From a virus, in IMG/VR virus record IMGVR_UViG_3300042922_000585, positions 1 to 38,735 of that record: a stretch of 38,735 bases of DNA; one strand, written 5' to 3'. Made by a program: the position numbers and the translations under genes. The first letter of the stretch is position 1. Every line of letters begins with the position of its first letter. Positions 6,360-15,100 of this stretch are shown here, piece by piece. The notes below the pieces were generated by a model. That model was not told the origin of the DNA. It saw nothing but the letters and a program-made list of their open reading frames with translations, and did no database searches.

Positions 6360-6845
6360 TTATTTAAATGCAATATATTTAGCGGTCAAACTTCCACTTA
6401 AAGTTCCTGTTGGAGTCCATAGTAATGTAAAACCATCTGTATCAAACGTTGCTACTTTTGCAGTTAAATAATTTGCAGATGATCCTTGATATATCTGTAT
6501 CGCACTATTAACATTAGTTCCCCAGTTATTAGCTGCAACACTATACCTATCGTAGACAACTTGTGCATCTGTTACTTCTGAATCGCTCTGAAAGCCGATT
6601 GAAAATATGCCAACATCAGCTTGTTTTGCAGCAATAAAAATTATTGCCTTTGGTTTAAACCCCAAACCCGCAATTGCTTGATTACCACTTAAAGCCATAT
6701 CTCTAGTTATGCTTCCAATTTTAAATCTTGCATTAGTGTTAAAGGCATCCAAATCGTTAATTAGTGTCTCAAGTGTTGGCACCTTAGTTACTGCTGCATC
6801 TATAGCAGCACCTGTATGTATTGATTGATATATTAATTCACTCAT
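6360..6845 (-). CDS. Tail/receptor-binding structural protein
   Basis: 161 residues. The start YQSIHTGAAIDAAV resembles the short N-terminal attachment helix used by many siphovirus fibre and neck proteins. The remainder is beta-rich (FKPKAIIFIA, GFTLLWTPTGTLSGSLTAKYIAF), as in small trimeric fibre heads. Next to the large fibre gene and in the same operon. Likely a secondary fibre or receptor-binding tip; host target unknown. Confidence 0.6.
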   Translation of the reverse strand: MSELIYQSIHTGAAIDAAVTKVPTLETLINDLDAFNTNARFKIGSITRDMALSGNQAIAGLGFKPKAIIFIAAKQADVGIFSIGFQSDSEVTDAQVVYDRYSVAANNWGTNVNSAIQIYQGSSANYLTAKVATFDTDGFTLLWTPTGTLSGSLTAKYIAFK

Positions 6846-6857
6846 ATAATCACTTCC

Positions 6858-8888
6858 TTAATAATAAATTATAATACAGCCGTTAGCACCATTGCCACCA
6901 GCTCCACCTAAGCCACCAATCCCATCTGAGCCATCCCATTCATAGCTGCTTGATGTTCCAATCCCTTCTCCTTTGTAGCCACCGCCACCGCCACCGGAAC
7001 CACCATTACCGCCAGAACCATATACTATAGCATTGGCACCATTGCCTGCATTAGCACCATTACCACCGTTCCCACCATCAGCAAAACCGTTACCATTGTT
7101 ATAACTACAGTCTCCGTCAGTTCCAGGAAATCCATTAGCAATATCGGATGCACCACCACCTGAGCCACCTACGCCATAAATAGTTTTAGTTCCTATTTTT
7201 AAACTATCAGTCTGTCCATATGCACCAGGCTTAAATCCATTTACTTCATTACCATATTCTGTGTCACTACTTCCCTTTCCACCATCTATACCCTTTTTAC
7301 CATTCTGAGCGAATCTTTCACCTGTATATATATCTACATATTCCCCTATGTTACTTCCATTGGCACTTGATAGACTGCTTAGAACCGTGTTGGCACCTGT
7401 ATTTCCAGCTGTAGCTTTTGGACCTCCATTACCACCAGCACCTATGGTATAAGTTAAGTTCTGTCCTGGAGTAACAGTTAAGGTAGTATTTAATACCTTG
7501 CCACTTTCACCGCCAACTCCACCTATTCCACCAGCTCCGCCTTTTTTTAGAGAAGCGCCTTCGTAATATGATCCGTTTTTACCATCTTCGCCTCCGGCGC
7601 CACCTGAACCACCACCAATTAAAATAGCTCTTAATTTAGTAACCCCTGCCGGTACTGTCCAACTTGTTCCAGTTGTTAATACAATTCTCGTAGAATACCC
7701 CATTGTTGGTTGACTTGGTACAAAATCAACAAGGAACTTTCCTTTTGCTTTTAAGAATCCACCGAATGTAATATCCAGAGATTTTACACATGCATCATTC
7801 ATTTCATATGTGTATGGATTTATAACACTAACCATGTCTCCAGTTCTTTCAGTGTCATAGATTATGTCCTGCTCTATTACTTTATCTAATGCATACACAT
7901 CATACAATCTCTTTACAACATCCTCAGAGTTAATCATTGTAACAAGAGTGGCATTATCAACTCTTATTTTATTGGTACCATTGCCACTACCATAAATCAA
8001 CTCTTTGGTAGTATGTAAATATTTCTTTCCTGTCAGCGTAACTGTTCCTGTGCCGCTTATGGTTGCATAATTTGCACCGCTTGCTATTATTGTACCGCCT
8101 GTTATAAATAAACTGTGCATAGGTTCTTTAAATATTACAGTTGTAGAACCGTTTAAACCCTCATTAAAGAGTGAAACTATTTCGTCAATAGTTTCATACT
8201 TGTGTTCAATCAAAATTAGATTTGTAGCTGGTACTAATCGGTTATAACTGCCTCCGATGATTGCTTTGCTGTTTCCTATCGTTGACATTTTATCCTTTGA
8301 TAAAGCTGTTATTAATAGCTTTCCGTTAGGTATAGTTCTTACAGTCAATCCTGTTGCTACCGTTATTTGTTGCAGATTATTTCTTCGTGTATCGTATGGC
8401 AAATAACCGTATAATCTCAAATCCTCCACAGAGTCATCTAGTTCATAATCTATGCCTATCAATAGGTCTGTTAATACACTTTTAACAGTTTGCCCTGTAT
8501 ATATGCCTCCATAGTGACTTGTCCTCTCTAAAATCCCTATGGAAGATATACAACGGAATGTATATGTATCATTGCTATTTCTTATAATTTCATCAATGTA
8601 AAATTTTCCGATTAACACATTATCAAAATAGTACATTAAAGGAGTACCAATAGTTAAAACCGTAGGATCTACGTTTACTGTCAAACCTTGAAATATAAAA
8701 CCGTCAGATGTTTTATACTTATAGTTATCGGATAAAATAAAACCTTCGGGCTCCTGTCCTACCCATGCCTTGAAAGCAAGTGAATCAATAGCAAGGCTTT
8801 CACCATTCATAGCATGTTGTAGGTTACAAGAGCCCTCTATTAAATTGCTGTGATTAAATTCTAATGTCCCATATACAATTCTATTCAT
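6858..8888 (-). CDS. Baseplate/tail fibre protein with C-terminal glycine-rich adhesin domain
   Basis: 676 residues. Residues 1-390 look like a baseplate-hub-type region (repeated beta segments, YDTERTGDMVSVINPYTYEM near its end). From about residue 400 the chain becomes a glycine-rich domain opening with WTVPAGVTKLRAILIGGGSGG, the start typical of the Gly_rich_2 tail adhesins. About 250 residues follow, dominated by GG, GGxGG and GAN runs, ending in NGCIIIYY. In known phage adhesins these runs form packed polyglycine helices carrying variable receptor loops. The main candidate for host recognition in this phage. Confidence 0.8.
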   Translation of the reverse strand: MNRIVYGTLEFNHSNLIEGSCNLQHAMNGESLAIDSLAFKAWVGQEPEGFILSDNYKYKTSDGFIFQGLTVNVDPTVLTIGTPLMYYFDNVLIGKFYIDEIIRNSNDTYTFRCISSIGILERTSHYGGIYTGQTVKSVLTDLLIGIDYELDDSVEDLRLYGYLPYDTRRNNLQQITVATGLTVRTIPNGKLLITALSKDKMSTIGNSKAIIGGSYNRLVPATNLILIEHKYETIDEIVSLFNEGLNGSTTVIFKEPMHSLFITGGTIIASGANYATISGTGTVTLTGKKYLHTTKELIYGSGNGTNKIRVDNATLVTMINSEDVVKRLYDVYALDKVIEQDIIYDTERTGDMVSVINPYTYEMNDACVKSLDITFGGFLKAKGKFLVDFVPSQPTMGYSTRIVLTTGTSWTVPAGVTKLRAILIGGGSGGAGGEDGKNGSYYEGASLKKGGAGGIGGVGGESGKVLNTTLTVTPGQNLTYTIGAGGNGGPKATAGNTGANTVLSSLSSANGSNIGEYVDIYTGERFAQNGKKGIDGGKGSSDTEYGNEVNGFKPGAYGQTDSLKIGTKTIYGVGGSGGGASDIANGFPGTDGDCSYNNGNGFADGGNGGNGANAGNGANAIVYGSGGNGGSGGGGGGYKGEGIGTSSSYEWDGSDGIGGLGGAGGNGANGCIIIYY

Positions 8889-8889
8889 A

Positions 8890-9267
8890 TTATATTTCCT
8901 CTAATACCATTGATATTCCAGCATTTTCATTTCCCCACAAAGTGTTAATATTATTTTCTAAAACTAAACTTGCAGCAGGAGTTGTTACTTTCATATTTGT
9001 TGCTCTGTCTGCTTTTGTCTTTGTATCAAAATAAGTAACTACTACGCTTTTTTTACTTTGAGCGTTTAAAACTATTGATAAATTATCTTCATTCAGAGGC
9101 CTTAATGACACAGTTACAACTGCTTTTTCTGCAATAATGTCTTCATGGGTTTTACCGTCAAGGGTAGTACACGTATTAGGTCCTATTATCTTGTTATAGC
9201 CAACTGTATATCCATACTTTGCTAAGAATGCGCTATAATTAACGCCATCTACGATAAGTGTTTTCAT
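8890..9267 (-). CDS. Small tail/baseplate protein
   Basis: 125 residues, beta-rich, between the tape measure and the baseplate/fibre protein, where siphoviruses place distal tail or connector proteins. The pattern KTLIVDGVNYSAFL...VTVSLRPLNEDN and the DUF6711-like length suggest a conserved but uncharacterised tail component. It is too short for a standard distal tail protein. The stop is one base from the next start. Confidence 0.65.
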   Translation of the reverse strand: MKTLIVDGVNYSAFLAKYGYTVGYNKIIGPNTCTTLDGKTHEDIIAEKAVVTVSLRPLNEDNLSIVLNAQSKKSVVVTYFDTKTKADRATNMKVTTPAASLVLENNINTLWGNENAGISMVLEEI

Positions 9268-9268
9268 A

Positions 9269-10660
9269 TTACACTGCCCCCATTGCTATGTTTGTGCCTC
9301 TTAATTTACTTTCGTTCTGCATAGGATCATATAAACCTCTTGCCAATGTTCGACCGTCTAAATTTACAACTAACTCTATTTTCTGCGAATTTTGATTATG
9401 GCTATTAACATTGTTTAATGTTAATGTTTTAAGAATGTCTACTATGCTTTGTTTGTCCTGAGCTTTAACTATTTCTTCACCCTTGTGAACCTCTGCCACA
9501 TAACCATCGTAAGGCACATAAGAAAGACCACTCGCATGACTGCCGTCAAGTTGATTCTTTCCTCTGTTTCTGCTACCTTTACTTCCAGTTCCTTTATTTA
9601 CATTCTGACTAAAATCAAAATCTTTTCCTCGTGTATCCTCTTCATCAAATGAATGCAGCCATTCAATAGCTAATTTAATTCCTTCAGATAATCCATTGAA
9701 TACATCTGTTACGCCTTTTACCACGTCACTGATACCTTTAAACGCTGATTCAACTGCTGCTTGAATTTGAGGCATATTAGGCTCTATCCATTCCCATAAT
9801 GCTTGCAAAGCTGGAAGTAAGCTAATGCTAAACAGGTCCCAAACACCACCTACAACAGTCGAAATTGCTCCAAATACGGTTTCGAATGTTTTCTTGATTT
9901 CTGGCATATTTTCCATTGCCCATGTTAAGAATTGAGTTAAAATAGGCAATAAAGACGTTCCAAACTCTAAAAATAAACCGTTCGCCATAGTTTTTGCAGA
10001 GTCGAGCATATCACCAAATTTCGCACCGGCTTCAACACTCTCATTACTCATAACTCCACCCATAGCAACAGCTTCATCTTTGAGTGCTTTTATTCCTTCC
10101 GCTCCACCGTTGAGCATTGGTGCCAATTCTGCATATGACTTTCCAAATATATCATTAGCAATAGCATTTCGTTCAGTAGTATCTTCTATGTCAGCTAGAG
10201 CCATAATAGCAGCATCAAAAGCTCCGTCACTTGTCATGTTTCTTACATCAAGTTTAAGTCTTGAAAAAGCTTCGGATGCTGTTTTACCACCTTCACTTGC
10301 ATCTGCAAAACCCTTCTGCGCTTTAATCATTGCACTTTCGAGTGTTGCTGTTTCCATGCCTGATAACTTAGCAGCATAAGCATATTTCTGAAACTCTTCA
10401 GCTGTAACTCCTGTACGCTGTGCCATATCGTCAATCTCACCCATGGCATCTGCTGTCTTAGTAGCAACACCAAGCATGGCACCACCAACAACACCGGCAG
10501 CAGTTCCTATACCAGCAGCCCATTTACCGGCTGTTTTAATTCCTGCACCTAATTTAGAGCCAAGTCCTTCAGCTTTATTCTCAGTCTTAGAAATACTTTC
10601 TTCAGCTTTGGATGAATCTACAAGTATGGTTCCAAATAGTTTAAAAATCTCGATAACAAT
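9269..10660 (-). CDS. Tail tape measure protein, short, with apparent ATT start
   Basis: Sets tail length and passes through the tail during DNA entry. About 463 residues if started at ATT 10660. The N-terminus (IFKLFGTILVDSSKAEES, then SKTENKAEGLGSKL) is characteristic of TP901-type tape measures. It is followed by hydrophobic Ala/Gly-rich stretches and the usual C-terminal GLSYVPYDGYVAEVHKGEE. The frame contains no ATG, GTG or TTG before ATG 10477, which would remove 61 conserved residues and has no ribosome site. AAGG lies five bases before ATT 10660, which overlaps the TAA of the tail chaperone. Either a rare AUU start, a point change of ATG, or a further frameshift from the chaperone. 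Confidence 0.88.
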   Translation of the reverse strand: MVIEIFKLFGTILVDSSKAEESISKTENKAEGLGSKLGAGIKTAGKWAAGIGTAAGVVGGAMLGVATKTADAMGEIDDMAQRTGVTAEEFQKYAYAAKLSGMETATLESAMIKAQKGFADASEGGKTASEAFSRLKLDVRNMTSDGAFDAAIMALADIEDTTERNAIANDIFGKSYAELAPMLNGGAEGIKALKDEAVAMGGVMSNESVEAGAKFGDMLDSAKTMANGLFLEFGTSLLPILTQFLTWAMENMPEIKKTFETVFGAISTVVGGVWDLFSISLLPALQALWEWIEPNMPQIQAAVESAFKGISDVVKGVTDVFNGLSEGIKLAIEWLHSFDEEDTRGKDFDFSQNVNKGTGSKGSRNRGKNQLDGSHASGLSYVPYDGYVAEVHKGEEIVKAQDKQSIVDILKTLTLNNVNSHNQNSQKIELVVNLDGRTLARGLYDPMQNESKLRGTNIAMGAV

Positions 10661-11255
10661 TACCCCCTTCCGCTGTTAAATAGGGTTATAATTTCTTTAA
10701 CATCTTTCAAGATTTCCTCATCACTTTTAATTACTTTAGGCTTTATTTGCAATTTAAAATCTTCAAAGCTAATGCGCTGATAAGGTATCCAACGTTGAAA
10801 TAAAAGCTCTTCCTCTCGCTTTTCGTAAGCATAATCAATGAAAGGAAGAGCGTCTTCTATGTCTAAATTAAATAAATAATCTAAGGAATGATATCTCCTT
10901 AGTAGCAGGTCTATTGTTTCTTTGTAATCAAACCTGCCAATAAAGTAAAAAAACGCTTTAGGTCATTCTCCTTGCTAAGCGTTTCTATGTTATCGACAAA
11001 TATAACTAAGTCTAATTTTTTTACCTCATCAGCAGTCATTTCAAATGGACCTGAAAGCACTTCATAAAAAGCCTGCTCGCATTTATGTTGAGATAAGAAA
11101 TCTAGCATACTAAGCACACCTTCAATTCCAGCATCCTCAATATTCATTTTCTCCTCAATAGCTTTTTTAATAATAGGCTTAATTTCTTCTTTTAAATTTG
11201 CTTTTGAGATTGCTCTTAAGGCATTAAATACATCTGGTGTTTGTAACTTTCTCAT
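10660..11255 (-). CDS. Tail assembly chaperone, -1 frameshift product (gpG-T type)
   Basis: Long form made by slipping at seven consecutive T (minus strand 10953-10947), where codons TTT TTT can re-pair one base back. The first 103 residues are shared with the short form. The shifted frame then runs 95 codons (starting YFIGRFDYK) to TAA 10662-10660. This second frame has no start codon of its own yet is open, uses normal codons and fills the gap to the tape measure. In many tailed phages the two forms load the tape measure with tail tube protein. Slippage is inferred from the sequence. Confidence 0.8.
10911..11255 (-). CDS. Tail assembly chaperone, short form (gpG type)
   Basis: 114 helical, charged residues between tail tube and tape measure, the standard place for this chaperone. 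It ends in LAGLITKKQ eleven codons past the slippery run. The short form would be the main product, with the frameshifted form as a minority. Confidence 0.82.
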   Translation of the reverse strand: MRKLQTPDVFNALRAISKANLKEEIKPIIKKAIEEKMNIEDAGIEGVLSMLDFLSQHKCEQAFYEVLSGPFEMTADEVKKLDLVIFVDNIETLSKENDLKRFFTLLAGLITKKQ

Positions 11256-11265
11256 TTAATCACTC

Positions 11266-11862
11266 CTATACAACAGTACTATCAGGATAGTAAATTTCAA
11301 ACGGAGGAGTATCAAGAGCAGCTGCATCATAATGGCCAGTGAATGTAGTCGGTATTAAGCCTTCGCTTTTGTCAGCCATATTGAGAGTTAATCCCCCAAA
11401 TGAAATAGCATTTTTAACAACTATAATAACTGGTATATCCGTCTTTGCGAGTTTTCCCACCCACACAACATTATCAATATAGTCGGTTAATTGAATATAG
11501 TTGTTTGCTGTGATTTTTTTATATCCAGTTGGACCATCGACAATAGTAGCTGCACCTAATGCATTTTTAATCGAATCCTGGGTAACTTCTTTGATGTTAG
11601 CCATAAGAGTTACTACCCATTCATCAATTTGTTGCAATCCTTTAGCACTACCTTTCACACCGTCAATAGGAATATTTCTTATTGTAGGTACAGCTGAAAA
11701 TGTACCTCCACCTTGTGTTGCACCTAACAACTTTCCAGCTGTAACAGCACTGTCAAAATTATCTGTTCCAACAATAAAATTTTTAAAAAATGCTCCCGCA
11801 TCTAACAGCAAATTTTCAGCTGTCTTGTTTGTAAATCCTGAAAAAACTTTTGGTGCTGGCAT
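11266..11862 (-). CDS. Major tail tube protein
   Basis: 198 residues, beta-rich. It follows the tail terminator gene and precedes the chaperone. The opening on tube residues PKVFSGFTNKTAENLLLDAGAF and the later GATQGGGTFSAVPTIRNIPIDG region fit the phi13/SPP1-like tail tube family. Forms stacked hexameric rings around the tape measure. It has the best context of all tail genes here. Confidence 0.85.
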   Translation of the reverse strand: MPAPKVFSGFTNKTAENLLLDAGAFFKNFIVGTDNFDSAVTAGKLLGATQGGGTFSAVPTIRNIPIDGVKGSAKGLQQIDEWVVTLMANIKEVTQDSIKNALGAATIVDGPTGYKKITANNYIQLTDYIDNVVWVGKLAKTDIPVIIVVKNAISFGGLTLNMADKSEGLIPTTFTGHYDAAALDTPPFEIYYPDSTVV

Positions 11863-11864
11863 AT

Positions 11865-12239
11865 TTATTCTCCTTTCAATTCATGTAAATGTATTTCAAA
11901 TAATAGTCTTCTTCGGATTATTTGTTTATCATCCTCTTCAACCTTTTGTCTTAATCCTCTGTAGACTCTAAATTGTATTTCACTGTTTATAAAATAATAT
12001 TTATTTAATACACTCTGGACTGTGTCGGCCAAATCTTCAACCACTCTTGTGCTTGTGCCATAATCTATGACATTAACCTCTAATTGAAATAAGGTCTTGC
12101 CTGAGTCATAAGATACTTCATTTAATTCAAATACCAAGCGAGGATATACGGCAGGATCCTGATTTCCTTCATAGTAAACATTTGTAGTCAGTGTCTTAAA
12201 CAACCTTTGTATTTCAGTTCTAAGTGTCCACGTCTTCAT
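11865..12239 (-). CDS. Tail terminator/completion protein
   Basis: 124 residues with an alpha/beta arrangement typical of tail terminators: TEIQRLFKTLT...PRLVFELNEV...FQLEVNVIDYGTSTRVVEDLADTVQSVLN. It overlaps the preceding neck gene by 20 bases, and tail tube follows directly. Caps the tail end that meets the head. Confidence 0.75.
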   Translation of the reverse strand: MKTWTLRTEIQRLFKTLTTNVYYEGNQDPAVYPRLVFELNEVSYDSGKTLFQLEVNVIDYGTSTRVVEDLADTVQSVLNKYYFINSEIQFRVYRGLRQKVEEDDKQIIRRRLLFEIHLHELKGE

Positions 12240-12675
12240 CTCCTACCTCCTCTGCTTCATCAATTAATGCTTGAGCTTTCATTTCATCCTCTACAGCACT
12301 TAAATACTGAGCTTCAATCTTTTGTATGTCATCAATACTTTCAAATACTGTGTCCCTGAGTATGCTCCTCTTAGGCTGATTTTTACCTCCTAATTCCTGA
12401 AGCACTCCGTACCAGGTATCATGTTTGAACCCTAGCTGCAGATCTGTTTCTTTTTTCCTCACCCAGTACTGCGTTGAACTGTAAATCCTTTTGTTTTTCT
12501 TCATGCCAGGGAGTTCTTTAAGCTTGATTATCATTTTTTTACGAATGACTTTTGCAACATCTTTAAGAGCGGCCCTGGACAGTTCTTGAATAGTGTAATT
12601 TGCTCGGTCAACTCCAGATGTAAATGTGACTCCGTTTTTATTAGTGTATTTTGTTACACTCTTTGGCATTGGCAA
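12220..12675 (-). CDS. Neck protein, HK97 gp10-like
   Basis: 151 residues. The N-terminal half is basic and helical, with VAKVIRKKMIIKLKELPG, followed by YWVRKKETDLQLGFKHDTWYGVLQELGGKN, which matches the gp10-like head-tail joining family. The acidic tail (EAEEVGDEDVDT) is unusual and may not be structured. Placed between the head-closure and tail-terminator genes. Confidence 0.75.
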   Translation of the reverse strand: MPMPKSVTKYTNKNGVTFTSGVDRANYTIQELSRAALKDVAKVIRKKMIIKLKELPGMKKNKRIYSSTQYWVRKKETDLQLGFKHDTWYGVLQELGGKNQPKRSILRDTVFESIDDIQKIEAQYLSAVEDEMKAQALIDEAEEVGDEDVDT

Positions 12676-12990
12676 TTAAACCACCGCCTCACATAATAAA
12701 GCAAGGGATTCAAATTCACTTTCGTCTTTCGCCTTAACAGGATACACATCTATGATTTTATATTTATTGCCGTCATATTTAAGCATTCTTTCACTGCTAT
12801 ACTCATATTTATTTACAGCAAAAGTAATAGAAGGCTTCAATCCATTTGTAAATGCCTGAAAGAATTCTTTGCTTCTGTAATCTAACTTATCTGCATATAC
12901 ACTTCTTTCAGTTTCTGTTTGAATGGTATCTCCGCCTTCATTTACATCATTGCTTGCTTTTATTAAGAATACTTCATAATCAAACGTCAC
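12676..12990 (-). CDS. Head closure (stopper) protein
   Basis: 104 residues, mostly beta, including RMLKYDGNKYKIIDVYPVKAKDESEFESLALLCE, the usual end of phage head-tail adaptor/stopper proteins. Overlaps the connector gene by four bases (ATGA). Seals the packaged head and joins it to the tail. Confidence 0.7.
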   Translation of the reverse strand: MTFDYEVFLIKASNDVNEGGDTIQTETERSVYADKLDYRSKEFFQAFTNGLKPSITFAVNKYEYSSERMLKYDGNKYKIIDVYPVKAKDESEFESLALLCEAVV

Positions 12991-13418
12991 GATGTAATCA
13001 CCACCCAGGAGCCATCAATTAAGTCAACAGTCACCCATACATCATTGACATACATTTGCTTAGTTCCATCACTGATTATATAAACAGCATTTGCAATAGG
13101 AGTTACCGGCAACGACTCTACTATGAAAACCGCATTTACAATTAGATTAGCATTACCTACATGAATCATTAAATTATGCAACCTGTACTGCAAATGTCTA
13201 GGCATACCCTTTTCACTGTCTCGGTTTTGATATCTCCAGGTAACATAGTCAATGACAAAAATTAAATGATAAGGGTTAGTACCATCAAGCACTAACCCCT
13301 TTTCATCTTCAAGTTCTTTTAATACTCCATCAATTATTGCCTTTAAATAAATGTCCCTAGCCGTTCCACTTAATCCTAACTTAGCTTTTACTAATCCTAA
13401 TATGGTTGATACATCCAT
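12987..13418 (-). CDS. Head-tail connector (adaptor) with C-terminal beta domain
   Basis: 143 residues. Residues 1-95 form the helical connector typical of the gp6/gp15 family (TILGLVKAKLGL..., WRYQNRDSEKGMPRHLQYRLHNL). From about residue 98 a short beta segment ending MYVNDVWVTVDLIDGSWVVITS follows. This resembles the small beta module appended to many Gram-positive phage neck and tail proteins. The extension is probably exposed on the virion. Confidence 0.75.
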   Translation of the reverse strand: MDVSTILGLVKAKLGLSGTARDIYLKAIIDGVLKELEDEKGLVLDGTNPYHLIFVIDYVTWRYQNRDSEKGMPRHLQYRLHNLMIHVGNANLIVNAVFIVESLPVTPIANAVYIISDGTKQMYVNDVWVTVDLIDGSWVVITS

Positions 13419-13431
13419 TCAATATCAACTC

Positions 13432-13692
13432 CTATTCTTTGCTTTTTAGTTTTTCTTCAGCTTCAAGAGCTGCAGCCTTTCCTTTTATCTTTTCGCCATT
13501 GGATAAAACATATAATCCTCCACCAACATGTTTAGGAAATTCAAGAGCGCTTTCTTCTAACACTTTAATTAACTCAGGGTGGGCAGACATAATTTGTTCT
13601 GCCCTTTCCTCTGTAATTTCAATTTCACTACCTTCATGCTGAATACATTTATTTTCTTTATCAGAAAATGATTTTAATATTTTAACTCTCAT
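13432..13692 (-). CDS. Small head-region protein (DUF7210-like)
   Basis: 86 residues. MRVKILKSF followed by EITEERAEQIMSAHPELIKVLEE resembles short phage proteins between capsid and connector genes, and GGGLYVLSNGEKIKGKAAALEAEE is a recurrent second half. AGGAGG precedes the start. Possibly a head decoration or assembly factor; not proven. Confidence 0.65.
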   Translation of the reverse strand: MRVKILKSFSDKENKCIQHEGSEIEITEERAEQIMSAHPELIKVLEESALEFPKHVGGGLYVLSNGEKIKGKAAALEAEEKLKSKE

Positions 13693-13702
13693 GATCTACC
13701 TC

Positions 13703-15100
13703 CTATGCGTTAGCAGTATCAGCTGCAAATGTTACTGCAGTAGCTGTAGGAGCTGTCTGTAAATCTTCCTGGCTAATGTTTAGAGCAACAAATCCTTCAC
13801 CGATTACAGGTCTTCCGTCATATCTTGCGGTTCCTTTAAATACTGTTTGGTCTTCTATGAATTTAGCATGTTCTGACTGTGCTAGTGTTGCGCCGGCTCT
13901 TTCTGCTAACAAGTAAAGAGATCCATATCCACCTACGATTACATTGTCAGGAATGAAATCTAAAAATTCAATTTCACCGCCAATTATAGGCATTGTTTTA
14001 TTTTGACCAGAAACAATTGCCCCAGCTGCATTTATAGTCAAAGCCTTTGCCAACAACGTTGCATAAGTTTTATCATTCATTGCCCAGAACTTTTCACCGT
14101 TGCTATAATTAGCTTTTACTTTTCCGAGCTTCAGAATCAGGTCCTTATAAAACAACGTATCTGTATTAGCTGCAGCATCAATCAATAACAAGTTAGTCAA
14201 ATGTAAATCCGTCCAAGCCTTTTCACTGTCTCCCCAGTAAGCCGGTTTAGCAGTTTCAGCGAGCCTTGTAATAATACCAACAGGCATCTTTGTTCCGGTT
14301 CCATATAGGATGGCCTTATCAACTGCAAGACCTATAGATTGTCCAATAGCTGTCATGATTTCATTTGCCAAGTTAATATCGCTATCTTCTAAGATTGAGT
14401 TAGAAATTGCAATAAAACCGCCAACTTTATATCCATCAACTTCAATTTGGTTGAATACAATACTTAATTCATTAAGTTTGCCAACCATTTCGGTCCAAAT
14501 ACCTTCTGGTACTGTTCCAGCTACATTTTGGCGAGCCTTTCCAGCAACTGGCTTTAGTGTTACCCTCTTAATCAGTTTTGAATACTGATTCATGTTATCC
14601 CTTAACATTTCAAGGAATACTGTAGGGATGTTCAATTCCGCACCTGTTACTGCTCTTTTTTCACTGATAAGCTCTCTAGTTCTTGTGATAAATTCTTTAA
14701 TATCGTCTCTTGCTATCAGTTCTTCTACTGCATGTCTTTCCATATTGTTGAAAAATTTGAATCTTTTCATAGTTCCCTCTCCTTTAGGATTTGATTTTTT
14801 TTGTTCAGGTTTTGGATCGCCTTTAGGCTCTTTGCTGTTAAGCTGTTCAAGTTCTCCTTCAAGGTCCGCAATTTCACCTTCTAGTTTGCTTTTCTTTTCA
14901 GTTAATTCAGCTTTTTCAGTTTCAAGCTTGTCTGTATTTTCTTCAACAAGAGCAATCTCTTCATCAGTCGCAGCTTCCTCTAGTGCTGTTTCCAGTTCTG
15001 CTTCTCTTGTTTTTAGCCCTTCCTCTTGAGTATTCAACTCAGCTAAGCTTGATTTTCTTTGTTCAATCTTCTTAGAGATCATTAATTGTTTTAATGCCAT
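13703..15100 (-). CDS. Major capsid protein, HK97 fold, with N-terminal scaffold domain
   Basis: 465 residues. Residues 1-100 are a long coiled coil of Glu, Lys and Leu (the delta/scaffold domain), then a proline/lysine linker up to GEGTMKRFKFFNN near 110. This is where the prohead protease would cut to leave a mature capsid of about 350 residues. The rest has capsid features such as VDKAILYGTGTKMPVGIIT and PDNVIVGGYGSLYLLAERAG. Overlaps the protease gene by ten bases, as in HK97-type head modules. Confidence 0.92.
   Translation of the reverse strand: MALKQLMISKKIEQRKSSLAELNTQEEGLKTREAELETALEEAATDEEIALVEENTDKLETEKAELTEKKSKLEGEIADLEGELEQLNSKEPKGDPKPEQKKSNPKGEGTMKRFKFFNNMERHAVEELIARDDIKEFITRTRELISEKRAVTGAELNIPTVFLEMLRDNMNQYSKLIKRVTLKPVAGKARQNVAGTVPEGIWTEMVGKLNELSIVFNQIEVDGYKVGGFIAISNSILEDSDINLANEIMTAIGQSIGLAVDKAILYGTGTKMPVGIITRLAETAKPAYWGDSEKAWTDLHLTNLLLIDAAANTDTLFYKDLILKLGKVKANYSNGEKFWAMNDKTYATLLAKALTINAAGAIVSGQNKTMPIIGGEIEFLDFIPDNVIVGGYGSLYLLAERAGATLAQSEHAKFIEDQTVFKGTARYDGRPVIGEGFVALNISQEDLQTAPTATAVTFAADTANA

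Noticed and set aside
6870-7620. Repeated short GC-rich units that could look like a CRISPR or tandem repeat array
   Set aside because: Spacing is irregular and the units encode glycine runs of the tail adhesin in one open frame.
10443-10679. Plus-strand 78-codon Ala/Pro-rich frame opposite the tape measure start
   Set aside because: Antisense of the conserved tape measure N-terminus, with no ribosome site.
14592-15029. 145-codon plus-strand Ser/Leu-rich frame opposite the capsid scaffold region
   Set aside because: Low-complexity antisense of a Glu/Lys-rich coiled coil; no start signals.
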